The position numbers and the translations under genes were made by a program. From assembly GCA_048158365.1 (NCBI GenBank), contig JBLLNL010000004.1: 64,000 nt of DNA; one strand, written 5' to 3'. Positions 25,472-32,861 of this stretch are shown one piece after another (within the stretch, counting starts at the first letter, position 1; each line of letters opens with the position of its first letter). The stretch comes from Azoarcus_F sp048158365. GTDB lineage: Bacteria; Pseudomonadota; Gammaproteobacteria; Burkholderiales; Rhodocyclaceae. The notes under the pieces were generated by a model. The model did no database searches and had not been told where the DNA came from. It saw only the letters and a program-made list of their open reading frames with translations.

Positions 25472-25551
25472 CACGGAGATCAATGGGGTCAGACTCCATT
25501 GATCGCTGCCGCACGGAGATCAATGGGGTCAGACTCCATTGATCGCTGCCG
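25472..25551. repeat. Two tandem 40-bp palindromic units (REP-like)
   Basis: Two identical 40-bp units (25472-25511, 25512-25551), each holding a palindrome, ATCAATGG–GGTCAGACT–CCATTGAT. A diverged single copy lies at 27524-27550. Similar short palindromes are common intergenic repeats in proteobacteria; I cannot say from sequence alone whether a RAYT transposase moves them. Confidence 0.9.
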
Positions 25552-25690
25552 AGTGCGAGCGCCAGACCAGGATGGCGCCTGAGGTTGCAGGGGTCTACCC
25601 GGGACTCTTCTGAGCCGCACCGCACCGCACCCGGGCTTCCGGATGCGAGTCGCCGCAGATCCGACGCTCGCGTTAGAATTCGCGTGTAAT
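25547..25690 (+). repeat. Diverged second copy of the hipA tail and promoter segment
   Basis: Matches 27963-28135 with an about 45-nt deletion: shared blocks GAGTGCGAGCGCCAG, GATGGCGCC, GACGCTCGCG and TAGAAT. It thus carries a remnant of a hipA 3' end and a copy of the DUF192 promoter region (TAGAAT 25674-25679), now placed before mntA. The rest of the 368-nt gap to mntA shows nothing else recognisable. Confidence 0.75.
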
Positions 25691-25800
25691 GGTCGGGATG
25701 ACCCTGGTGAAGAATTACAAGGGGATTAAGTCTTGCCGCCCAGGCGCCCGAGGCCGCATCGCGCTGTCCAGACACGGATGAGCCAGCGAAGGAGTGTTCG

Positions 25801-26100
25801 ATGCACAATGTTCTGACGCTCGACGAAACGACGCTCGCGAGTTTCTGCGAAGCACATCACATTCTTCGCCTGTCCTTGTTCGGGTCCCAACTGAAAGGCA
25901 CGGCACGGCCCGACAGCGACATCGATCTGCTCGTCGAGTTCGATCCGGAGCATGTTCCGACGCTGCTGGGGATCGCCGGGATGGAGATCGAGTTGTCCGA
26001 ATTGCTCGGCAGGAAAGTCGATTTGCGCACGCCTGGTGATCTGTCACGTTACTTCCGGGACGAGGTCGTGCGCACGGCCGAGCTGCAATATGCGGGCTGA
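25801..26100 (+). CDS. mntA: MntA-like minimal nucleotidyltransferase antitoxin
   Basis: A 99-aa protein with the minimal nucleotidyltransferase signature LFGSQLKGTARPDSDIDLLVEF (GSxxxG...DxD; catalytic Asp pair). In the characterised MntA–HepT system this enzyme adds AMP to a tyrosine of the HEPN toxin and silences it. The reading frame overlaps hepT by 11 nt. A promoter-like TAGAAT lies about 120 nt upstream. Confidence 0.88.
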   Translation: MHNVLTLDETTLASFCEAHHILRLSLFGSQLKGTARPDSDIDLLVEFDPEHVPTLLGIAGMEIELSELLGRKVDLRTPGDLSRYFRDEVVRTAELQYAG

Positions 26101-26443
26101 GGACCAGATTCGAATCCGGCACATGATAGGCGCTGGCGAGTCCGTGGCGCGGTTCATTGCCGGACGCGATCGGTCGGACCTCGATCGGAATGAGATGCTC
26201 GTGCTTGCGCTGACGCGTGCGATCGAAATCATCGGGGAAGCGGCCAGTCGGGTGTCGGTTGAGACGCAGAATGCATTGCCGGATGTGCCGTGGAGGGAAG
26301 TGACGGTCATGCGTAATCGGCTGGTGCATGCGTACTTCGACGTGGATCCAGACATTCTCTGGCGAACTGCTAAAGAGGCAGTTCCAGCGCTGCTGGAGGA
26401 ACTCGTCGCTCACTTGCCTGCCCAGGAAGACGGCGACGGCTGA
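26090..26443 (+). CDS. hepT: HepT-like HEPN RNase toxin (DUF86)
   Basis: A 117-aa all-helical HEPN protein. The RNase motif Rx4HxY is present as R75-NRLV-H80-A-Y82; in known pairs Tyr of this motif is the AMP-acceptor of MntA. It begins inside mntA (ATG 26090) and ends before a 200-nt gap. The pair looks complete and intact. Confidence 0.88.
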   Translation: MRAEDQIRIRHMIGAGESVARFIAGRDRSDLDRNEMLVLALTRAIEIIGEAASRVSVETQNALPDVPWREVTVMRNRLVHAYFDVDPDILWRTAKEAVPALLEELVAHLPAQEDGDG

Positions 26444-26643
26444 GCGGCTCATGCGGCCATCACCTGGCCGGCGACAATTAGCCTGACCGCCTGCCGTTGT
26501 CCCTCGCCCTGCGGGCATCCAAGCTGAAGAAATGCCTTAGCGTGCCGGTACATCGTTTCTCCGTGTTAGGCTCTTTCACGGCGCTCGTGCGCCGGCACGA
26601 CGCGACGCAGCGAAGAGGGCACTGGCCCGGCAGGGAGCACGAC

Positions 26644-26850
26644 ATGGACGACAGGTTGAGGCTCGACGACTATCCACAACTCGCATTGCTCGCCTGGAAT
26701 CGAGCGGTCCGCGAGATTTCCGGCGAGGAGGCCTTCGCGCTCTACGAGCGCAACTGGCGCTTTGTCGATCAGGAAAGCCTGACCCCGCGGGAGGCTGCCC
26801 TGATCGATCGCCTGACAAGGCGTTACGGGCATGGGGTCCTGAATGTTTAG
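26644..26850 (+). CDS. Small protein paired with the AbiEii-like gene, possible antitoxin
   Basis: A 68-aa protein (MDDRLRLDDYPQLALLAWNR...) with aromatic and acidic residues (FALYERNWRFVD) and no membrane segment. No known antitoxin DNA-binding fold is evident. Its last 8 nt overlap the nucleotidyltransferase start, so the two are translationally coupled. The position and size fit an antitoxin or accessory subunit, but this is inference. The longer in-frame start at 26497 lacks support. The 200-nt gap before it (26444-26643) shows no clear gene. Confidence 0.65.
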   Translation: MDDRLRLDDYPQLALLAWNRAVREISGEEAFALYERNWRFVDQESLTPREAALIDRLTRRYGHGVLNV

Positions 26851-27514
26851 GCGCCCTCATCACCGCCAGGTGGCGCGCGTCCTCGAAGCAATGAATGCGG
26901 ATTTCCTGCGGCGCGCGAAATGCTATTTCGGGGGCGGGACGGCGATCGCGCTGCTGCTGGACGAATATCGGGAGTCGGTCGACATCGACTTTCTTTGCGC
27001 GGACCAGGACGGGTACCGCATGTTGCGTGGATCGGTGTTCAACCGGGGGCTCGACGAGCTTTTCGTCACGAACGTCGAGGCTTTGCGCGACGTGCGTGCT
27101 GATCGGGACGGAATTCGTACCGTTCTTGCCTTGGAAGGGACCCCGATCAAGTTCGAGATCGTAAGAGAGGCGCGCATCGAACTCGAGGGCGCCGACGTTG
27201 TGGAGATTCCCGTCCCGTGTCTCACGCGAGTAGACCTGTTCGCCGAGAAGCTGCTGGCAAACGCTGATCGATTCGGTGACCGGAGCGCGATGAGCCGCGA
27301 CGTGATCGATTTGATGATGATGCAAATGAACTGGGGCCCGATTCCTGATCGGGCCTGGGAGAAGGCGTGCGGCGCCTATGGCGATTCGGTACGGGGTGCC
27401 CTCCGCAAGGCACGTGCGCTGCTGAGTTCCGATCCGGGATACTTCGATGTCTGCGTATCGAAGCTGGGCATAGCCGAAGGGCGTGCCGACCAGTTGCGAA
27501 AGGCGCTGGTGTAG
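26843..27514 (+). CDS. AbiEii/AbiGii-like nucleotidyltransferase, possible toxin
   Basis: A 223-aa protein with the nucleotidyltransferase core FGGGTAIALLLDEYRESVDIDF: glycine turn (30-32), Arg43 and catalytic Asp47/Asp49. A third acidic strand (TPIKFEIV) and helical C-terminal part follow. The family includes the toxins of AbiE phage-defence and MenA/MenT-type systems, which transfer nucleotides to tRNA. Paired with the 68-aa ORF it forms a probable two-gene module. The frame is intact. Confidence 0.8.
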   Translation: MFRRPHHRQVARVLEAMNADFLRRAKCYFGGGTAIALLLDEYRESVDIDFLCADQDGYRMLRGSVFNRGLDELFVTNVEALRDVRADRDGIRTVLALEGTPIKFEIVREARIELEGADVVEIPVPCLTRVDLFAEKLLANADRFGDRSAMSRDVIDLMMMQMNWGPIPDRAWEKACGAYGDSVRGALRKARALLSSDPGYFDVCVSKLGIAEGRADQLRKALV

Positions 27515-27523
27515 AAACCGGGG

Positions 27524-27550
27524 AATCAATGGGGTCAGACCCTATTGATC
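27524..27550. repeat. Single palindromic repeat at the hipA break
   Basis: ATCAATGG-GGTCAGACC-CTATTGAT, a variant of the tandem units at 25472-25551. The truncated hipA frame opens directly after it, so the repeat marks the break point. Confidence 0.85.
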
Positions 27551-28127
27551 GCGCGAGCACTGCCCGCGGCCTGCCGCCGAGCGGCTTGCGCTGCTGCGCT
27601 GGACCCTCTTCCAGGTACTCATCGGCAACACCGATGCCCACGCAAAGAACGTTTCTTTCTACGTGGGACGCGAAGGGCTTTCGCTCGCGCCGGCCTACGA
27701 CCTCGTTTGCGGACGCGCCTTCGATGGCGAGAAGCTCCTCGACACCTATGCGATGGCTATTGGCGACGCGTTCCATGCGCAGGAGCTGTCGCCCTTCGAG
27801 TGGGCGAACTTTGCGCATGCCTGCACGCTGCCTTTCCGCCAGGTGAGCACGGAACTCGCGCGCATGGCCCGGCGCGTGCGCGAGAGCCTGCCCAAAGTCT
27901 GCGAGGATGCGCGGGCCGCCGGGGTGGCGTCGGCGCTCGTCGAGCGGCTGCACGCGTTGGTTGCTTCCGAGTGCGAGCGCCAGGCCGAGATGGCGCCCAA
28001 CGTGGCACAGGTCGACCCGGGGCTCTACTCAGCTGCACGGCGCAGAAAAAGTGTAAAAAATTCCGACACTCGGCCCGGAGCCCGGTCTTCCGGACGCGAT
28101 TCGCCGCGGATACGACGCTCGCGCTAG
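27549..28127 (+). pseudogene. 5'-truncated HipA-like kinase gene
   Basis: An open frame without a natural start resembles the C-terminal half of HipA toxins: ERLALLRWTLFQVLIGNTDAHAKN then LAPAYDLVCGRAF and a helical tail. The catalytic N-DAHAKN and AYDL regions survive, but the N-terminal domain, P-loop and a hipB partner are absent. The end (SVKNSDTR...) is the same repeat-encoded tail as in RluE. An ATG or GTG within (e.g. 27663) could give a fragment of unknown use. Confidence 0.8.
28038..28093 (+). repeat. Direct repeat (copy 2) flanking the accessory island
   Basis: Counterpart of 25357-25412, with the identical core GTGTAAAAAATTCCGACACT and a shared CCCGGTCT. Followed by TAGAAT (28125-28130), a likely -10 box for the DUF192 gene. 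Confidence 0.8.
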
Positions 28128-28161
28128 AATCTCGTCTCCTTCGAATCGACGAGGTCGGGTG

Positions 28162-28605
28162 ATGCGGGTCTTTTTACGGATGGCGCTGTTTGCGTGGCTG
28201 CTCTCGTTTGCCGGGGCAGCGCTGGCGCAGATGCCGGTGGTGGAGCTTTCGGCCGGCATGTACCGGATCGAGGCTGAGGTCGCACATACCGGCGAGACGC
28301 GTCAGATCGGGCTCATGCACCGGATCGCGATGGCCGAGCAGCGCGGCATGGTGTTCGTATTCACGCAGGACGCGCAGCATTGCATGTGGATGCGCAACAC
28401 GCTGATCCCGCTGTCGGTCGCCTTCCTCGACGAGGAAGGGCGGATCCTGAACATCGAGGACATGACGCCGCAGACCGAGGACAGCCATTGCGCGGTGGCG
28501 CCGGCGCGCTTCGCGCTGGAGATGAACCAGGGCTGGTTCGCCACGCGCGGCATCGCACCGGGCATGCGCATCCGCGGCATCGAGCGCCTGCCGGCGCCGC
28601 AGTGA
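28162..28605 (+). CDS. Exported DUF192-family protein
   Basis: A 147-aa protein with a Sec signal peptide (cleavage near GAALAQ) and a DUF192 domain: RQIGLMHR, RGMVFVF, MWMRNTLIPLSVAFLDEEGRI, and IEMNQG-like LEMNQGWFATRGI. DUF192 proteins are small secreted or periplasmic β-barrels of unknown function. ATG 28162 with GAGGTCGGG upstream is used. It converges on brnA 19 nt away. Confidence 0.87.
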   Translation: MRVFLRMALFAWLLSFAGAALAQMPVVELSAGMYRIEAEVAHTGETRQIGLMHRIAMAEQRGMVFVFTQDAQHCMWMRNTLIPLSVAFLDEEGRILNIEDMTPQTEDSHCAVAPARFALEMNQGWFATRGIAPGMRIRGIERLPAPQ

Positions 28606-28623
28606 GGGACCGCACCGGCTTTG

Positions 28624-28923
28624 CTAGGCCGCGGCCTTTCTGTCCTTCAATTCTTCCCGGATCACCTTGCGGATTGTCGTCTCCATATCCGCCTGCCGAA
28701 GCGACGTTTTCAGTGCCTCGTTGATCAAGGTCTGATAGCCGCGATCGCCGGCCATCTCCTTGAATCGCTCCACCAGGGCGGCGTCGAGGTACAGCGTCAC
28801 CCGCTTCTTCGGCTGCACCACGCGACCGTCTACCCGCTTGCGCAGGCGCAGGCGGCCGGCGTCGATGTCGTCCTGGCTGATCGGCGCATCGTCAAAGGTT
28901 TCGGTAGTAGATTTCTTGCTCAT
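28624..28923 (-). CDS. brnA: BrnA-type antitoxin
   Basis: A 99-aa protein whose C-terminal part (KKRVTLYLDAALVERFKEMAG, then YQTLINEALKTSLR) is a ribbon-helix-helix DNA-binding domain typical of BrnA antitoxins. It would bind BrnT and repress the operon. It overlaps brnT by 32 nt, with the toxin first, the normal order for this family. Confidence 0.85.
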   Translation of the reverse strand: MSKKSTTETFDDAPISQDDIDAGRLRLRKRVDGRVVQPKKRVTLYLDAALVERFKEMAGDRGYQTLINEALKTSLRQADMETTIRKVIREELKDRKAAA

Positions 28924-29164
28924 TGCGCTCTGCCTTTCGCATCGAGATGATGCGGATTTCTTCGTCGGTTTCGGCAGTGACAATCACCACCACATCGCTA
29001 CGCAATATCCCCAGCGTCACGAATCGCTGCTCCCCGTAATCGGCGCGTCGGTCCTCGAACGTGACGCTTCGCTCGCTCTCGATCACCAGTGGCGCGTCGC
29101 CGAAGTCATGCCCGTGCTTCTTGAGATTGGCGGCACGCTTGGCCGGGTCGTACGTATAGCGCAT
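28892..29164 (-). CDS. brnT: BrnT-type RNase toxin
   Basis: A 90-aa RelE-fold ribonuclease. It starts MRYTYDPAKRAANLKKHG and has the family strand pattern VTFEDRRADYGEQRFVTLG and IRIISMRKAERNEQEIYY. The longer in-frame start at 29260 would read through the AT-rich operator and is not used. Confidence 0.86.
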   Translation of the reverse strand: MRYTYDPAKRAANLKKHGHDFGDAPLVIESERSVTFEDRRADYGEQRFVTLGILRSDVVVIVTAETDEEIRIISMRKAERNEQEIYYRNL

Positions 29165-29190
29165 GAGTAAATATATGTATAAATATACGG
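29165..29190 (-). promoter_or_regulatory. AT-rich promoter/operator of brnTA
   Basis: GTATATTTATACATATATTTAC, split by near-symmetric halves, directly upstream of the brnT ATG and strikingly AT-rich for this genome. It is the natural place for RNA polymerase and BrnA-complex binding. Confidence 0.5.
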
Positions 29191-29273
29191 ATATGCAAGC
29201 GCTGTGGCGGATCCCGAACTTCACCGTCGTCTGCTCGGGTGTGTGATTCGCCGCTTGCAAGTGGCGAATTGAA

Positions 29274-29296
29274 GGTTTTTCCCCGGCTTAATCGGG
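29274..29296 (+). promoter_or_regulatory. Shared flagellar upstream motif before flhB
   Basis: GG-TTTTT-CCCCGGCTTAATCGGG, 94 nt before the flhB start. Related motifs lie before flhF, flgB and fliO. A GG...GC pair follows (GGCGGCAGGAATTGC) but with 11-nt spacing instead of the 10 of σ54 sites. Confidence 0.5.
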
Positions 29297-29390
29297 CGGC
29301 AGGAATTGCCGGTCGATGCGGATAATGGCTCCACGTCGCAGCGGGTCCGCAGTGTTCGCGGGTCCGGCGTGACGTTGCCAGGAGCCGGCG

Positions 29391-30566
29391 ATGGCCGAAG
29401 AGAGCGACCTCGAAAAGACCGAACAACCCTCACCACGACGAATCGAGCAGGCCCGCGAGGAAGGGCAGGTTCCGCAGTCGCGCGAGTTGTCGACCTTTCT
29501 GGTGCTGATCGCGGGTGTGACCGGGCTGTGGCTGATGGGCGAATGGTTCTCGGGGCGCATGCTGAACATCCTGCGCCAGGGCTTCAGCTTCGAGCGCGAG
29601 GCGGTGTTCGATACCGTGCTGATGCTGCAGGGCCTGGACCATCTGTTCACCGAGACGCTGCTGACGCTGTCGCCGTTGTTCGCGCTGCTGATGGTCGCGG
29701 CGGTGGCCGCACCGATCATGCTCGGCGGCTTCGTGTTCTCGCCCAAGGCGCTGGAGTTGAAGCTCGACCGCATGGACCCGATCAAGGGCCTGGGCCGGAT
29801 GTTCTCGGTGCATGGGCTGGCGGAGATGATCAAGGGCATCCTGAAGGCGCTGGTGGTCGGCACCATGGCGGTGTTCGCGGTGTGGCGCGAGCACGAGCAC
29901 GTGTTTTCGCTGATGAACCAGACGCTGCAGGGCGCCTTCCCGGATTTCATGAACACGATCCTGTTCGCGACCATCCTGATCGTGCTCGGGCTGGCCGTCG
30001 TCGCACTGATCGACGTGCCGTTCCAGCTGTGGCAGTACCGGCGCAAGCTGCGCATGACCAAGGAGGAGGTCAAGCGCGAGTTCAAGGAGCAGGAGGGCGA
30101 CCCGCACGTGAAGGCGCGGGTGCGTAGCCTGCAGCGCGAGATGGCGCGCCGCCGTATGATGTCCGAAGTGCCCAAGGCCGACGTTGTGGTGACCAACCCG
30201 ACCCATTTCTCGGTTGCGCTGAAGTACGACCCGGCCCGCATGAGCGCACCGGTGGTGGTCGCGAAGGGGCGGGGCGAGATCGCGCTGAAGATCCGCGAAC
30301 TGGCGGCCGAACACCGCATTCCGCTGCTCGAGGCGCCGCCGCTGGCGCGCGCATTGTTCGCGCACTGCGAACTCGAGCAGTCGGTGCCGGCGGCGCTGTA
30401 CACCGCGGTGGCCGAGGTGATGGCCTATGTGTATCAACTGAACGACTGGCTCGCGAAAGGGCACGCCGCGGGCGGGCCGGCACCGGTGGCGCCGGCGGCA
30501 CTGCCGGTGCCCGACAAGCTCGATCCGGGCACGGGCGACCGGGACGATGAGGGACCGAGGCAATGA
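29391..30566 (+). CDS. flhB: Flagellar type III export switch protein FlhB
   Basis: A 391-aa inner-membrane protein with four helices (about 35-210) and a cytoplasmic domain. The autocleavage motif NPTH is at 269-272; cleavage switches export from rod/hook to filament substrates. The C-terminus is longer than usual and rich in Pro, Ala and Asp. AGGAG precedes ATG 29391. It is the first gene of flhB-flhA-flhF-flhG-fliA. Confidence 0.97.
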   Translation: MAEESDLEKTEQPSPRRIEQAREEGQVPQSRELSTFLVLIAGVTGLWLMGEWFSGRMLNILRQGFSFEREAVFDTVLMLQGLDHLFTETLLTLSPLFALLMVAAVAAPIMLGGFVFSPKALELKLDRMDPIKGLGRMFSVHGLAEMIKGILKALVVGTMAVFAVWREHEHVFSLMNQTLQGAFPDFMNTILFATILIVLGLAVVALIDVPFQLWQYRRKLRMTKEEVKREFKEQEGDPHVKARVRSLQREMARRRMMSEVPKADVVVTNPTHFSVALKYDPARMSAPVVVAKGRGEIALKIRELAAEHRIPLLEAPPLARALFAHCELEQSVPAALYTAVAEVMAYVYQLNDWLAKGHAAGGPAPVAPAALPVPDKLDPGTGDRDDEGPRQ

Positions 30567-30603
30567 GCGCAAGGCATGAAGCGACGGGCGGGGTGACCGG
30601 ATA

Positions 30604-32700
30604 ATGGAGGCGCTGAACCTCAGGGCCTTGCTGACCCCGACCAATCTGCGGCTGCTCGGGGCGCCGATCTTCATCATCATGATCCTGTCGATGATGGTGC
30701 TGCCGCTGCCGGCGTTCGCGCTCGACCTGTTCTTCACCTTCAACATCTCGCTCGCGGTCATGGTGATGCTGGTCGCGATGTACACCCGGAAGCCGCTGGA
30801 CTTCTCGGTGTTCCCGACCGTGCTGCTGGTCACCACGCTGCTGCGCCTCGCGCTCAACGTCGCCTCGACCCGGATCGTGCTGCTCGAGGGCCATACCGGC
30901 ACGGACGCGGCCGGCAAGGTCATTGAGGCCTTCGGCTACTTCCTGGTCGGTGGCAACACCGCGATCGGCCTGGTCGTGTTCGGCATCCTGGTGCTGATCA
31001 ACTTCGTCGTGATCACCAAGGGCGCCGGACGCATCGCCGAGGTCAGCGCGCGCTTCACGCTGGATGCGATGCCGGGCAAGCAGATGGCGATCGACGCGGA
31101 CCTGAACGCCGGCCTGATCGACGAGAACGAGGCCAAGCGGCGCCGCAAGGAGGTGTCGCAGGAGTCGGACTTCTACGGCGCGATGGACGGTGCGTCCAAG
31201 TTCGTGCGCGGCGACGCGGTAGCCGGCATCCTGATCCTTCTGATCAACATCATCGGCGGGCTGGTGGTCGGCACGACCCAGCACGGCATGGCGATGGGCG
31301 AGGCGGTCGAGACCTATACGCTGCTGACCATCGGCGACGGCCTGGTCGCGCAGATTCCGGCGCTGATCATCTCGGTCGCGGCCGGCCTGGTGGTGTCGCG
31401 GGTCGGCGACGAGGGCGACGTCGGCGGGCTGGTGCTGAACCAGGTCTTCTCCAACCCGCAGGTGATGATGCTGACCGGCGGCATCATCGGCGTGCTCGGG
31501 CTGATCCCGGGCATGCCCAACTTCGTGTTCATCCTGATCTCCGGGGCGCTGTTCGCGCTCGCGTGGAACCGGCGCCAGCAGATTTTGCGTGCGGCCACCG
31601 CCGAACAGGCCGCGGCCGAGGTCGCGGCGCCGGTGCAGCCCGCGGCCGAGGCGGTGGAGGCGAGCTGGAACGACGTGATGCCGGTGGATGTGCTGGGCCT
31701 GGAGGTCGGCTACCGGCTGATCCCGATGGTGGACAAGAGCCAGGACGGCGAGCTGCTCAAGCGCATTCGCGGCCTGCGCCGCAAGTTCGCGCAGGACGTG
31801 GGTTTCCTCGCCGCGCCGGTGCATATCCGCGACAACCTGGAGCTTCGACCGAATGCATACCGGATCGCGCTGAAGGGCGTCGAGATCGGCAGCGGCGAGG
31901 CCTACCCGGGACAGTTCCTCGCGATCGACCCGGGGCGGGTCACCGGTCCGCTGACCGGCCGCGAGACCCGCGACCCGGCGTTCAACCTGCCGGCCTACTG
32001 GATCGAACCCGGCCAGCGCGAGCAGGCCCATGCGCTCGGCTACACGGTGGTGGACGCCAGCACCGTGGTCGCAACCCATCTGAACCATCTGATCCTGAGC
32101 CATGCGGGCGAACTGCTCGGCCGGCAGGAGACCCAGGCGCTGCTCGACCATATCGGCAAGGAGGCGCCCAAGCTGGTCGAGGACCTGGTGCCCGGCGTGC
32201 TGCCGATCGCGGTGGTGCAGCGGGTGCTGCAATACCTGCTCGAGGAGGGGGTGGGCATCCGCGACATGCGCACCATCCTCGAGATCCTGGCCGAGCATGG
32301 TGCGCGCACGCAGGATGCGCTGGAGCTCACGTCGCGGGTGCGCCAGGGCCTGGGCCGCTCGATCATCCAGACGCTGTTCCCGGGTGACGCCGAGGTGCAG
32401 GTGATCGCGCTCGAGCCGACGCTGGAGCGAATCCTGCTGCAGGCGATGAGCGCCGGCGGCGACGGCGGCGCGATCGAACCGGGCCTGGCCGACGGCCTGC
32501 TACGTCAGACCGCCGAGGTCGCGCAGCGCCAGGAGGACATCGGCCTGCCGCCGGTGCTGCTGGTGCCGCCACAGCTGCGCTGGCTGCTGTCGCGCTTCCT
32601 GCGCCGCGCGGTGCCGACGCTGAAGGTGCTGTCCAATGCCGAGGTGCCCGAGTCGCGCACGGTGCGGGTGTCCGCAATGGTGGGCGGGGCGGGCGCCTGA
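30604..32700 (+). CDS. flhA: Flagellar export gate protein FlhA
   Basis: A 698-aa export-gate protein: eight transmembrane helices in the N-terminal half, the FHIPEP-type signature region near RIAEVSARFTLDAMPGKQMAIDADLNAGL, and a C-terminal cytoplasmic domain that docks chaperone-substrate complexes. It lies 37 nt after flhB. Full length. Confidence 0.97.
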   Translation: MEALNLRALLTPTNLRLLGAPIFIIMILSMMVLPLPAFALDLFFTFNISLAVMVMLVAMYTRKPLDFSVFPTVLLVTTLLRLALNVASTRIVLLEGHTGTDAAGKVIEAFGYFLVGGNTAIGLVVFGILVLINFVVITKGAGRIAEVSARFTLDAMPGKQMAIDADLNAGLIDENEAKRRRKEVSQESDFYGAMDGASKFVRGDAVAGILILLINIIGGLVVGTTQHGMAMGEAVETYTLLTIGDGLVAQIPALIISVAAGLVVSRVGDEGDVGGLVLNQVFSNPQVMMLTGGIIGVLGLIPGMPNFVFILISGALFALAWNRRQQILRAATAEQAAAEVAAPVQPAAEAVEASWNDVMPVDVLGLEVGYRLIPMVDKSQDGELLKRIRGLRRKFAQDVGFLAAPVHIRDNLELRPNAYRIALKGVEIGSGEAYPGQFLAIDPGRVTGPLTGRETRDPAFNLPAYWIEPGQREQAHALGYTVVDASTVVATHLNHLILSHAGELLGRQETQALLDHIGKEAPKLVEDLVPGVLPIAVVQRVLQYLLEEGVGIRDMRTILEILAEHGARTQDALELTSRVRQGLGRSIIQTLFPGDAEVQVIALEPTLERILLQAMSAGGDGGAIEPGLADGLLRQTAEVAQRQEDIGLPPVLLVPPQLRWLLSRFLRRAVPTLKVLSNAEVPESRTVRVSAMVGGAGA

Positions 32701-32771
32701 TTCCCGGCCGTGCGCGTGCGCGACGGCGGCCGAGCGGGGCAGGGCGGAGCCGCCCAGGGTAGGAAAAGACC

Positions 32772-32814
32772 GGAAAAACCCGGCTTATTCCATGCTGGTG
32801 GCACCGCGCATGCG
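32772..32814 (+). promoter_or_regulatory. Flagellar motif and σ54-type site before flhF
   Basis: The motif GG-AAAAA-CCCGGCTTATTCC (32772-32791) is followed by TGGCACCGCGCATGCG (32799-32814), which keeps the -24 GG and -12 GC at the required spacing. flhF starts 48 nt later, so it can be transcribed apart from flhBA. Confidence 0.6.
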
Positions 32815-32861
32815 AGGCAGAATGCAGTCATGCTGCCCAGAAGGCTGTCGGGAGAGACCAG

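Noticed and set aside
25433..25551. CRISPR array at the tandem 40-bp repeats
   Set aside because: Only two adjacent identical units with no unique spacers; each unit is a palindrome of REP type.
25700..25740. Copy of the flagellar motif (GGGATTAAGTC) upstream of mntA
   Set aside because: It shares only the central ATTAAG and lacks the GG-W5 half and the flanking C/G runs.
29282..29308. σ54 promoter before flhB
   Set aside because: The GG and GC elements are 11 nt apart rather than 10, and the match outside them is poor.
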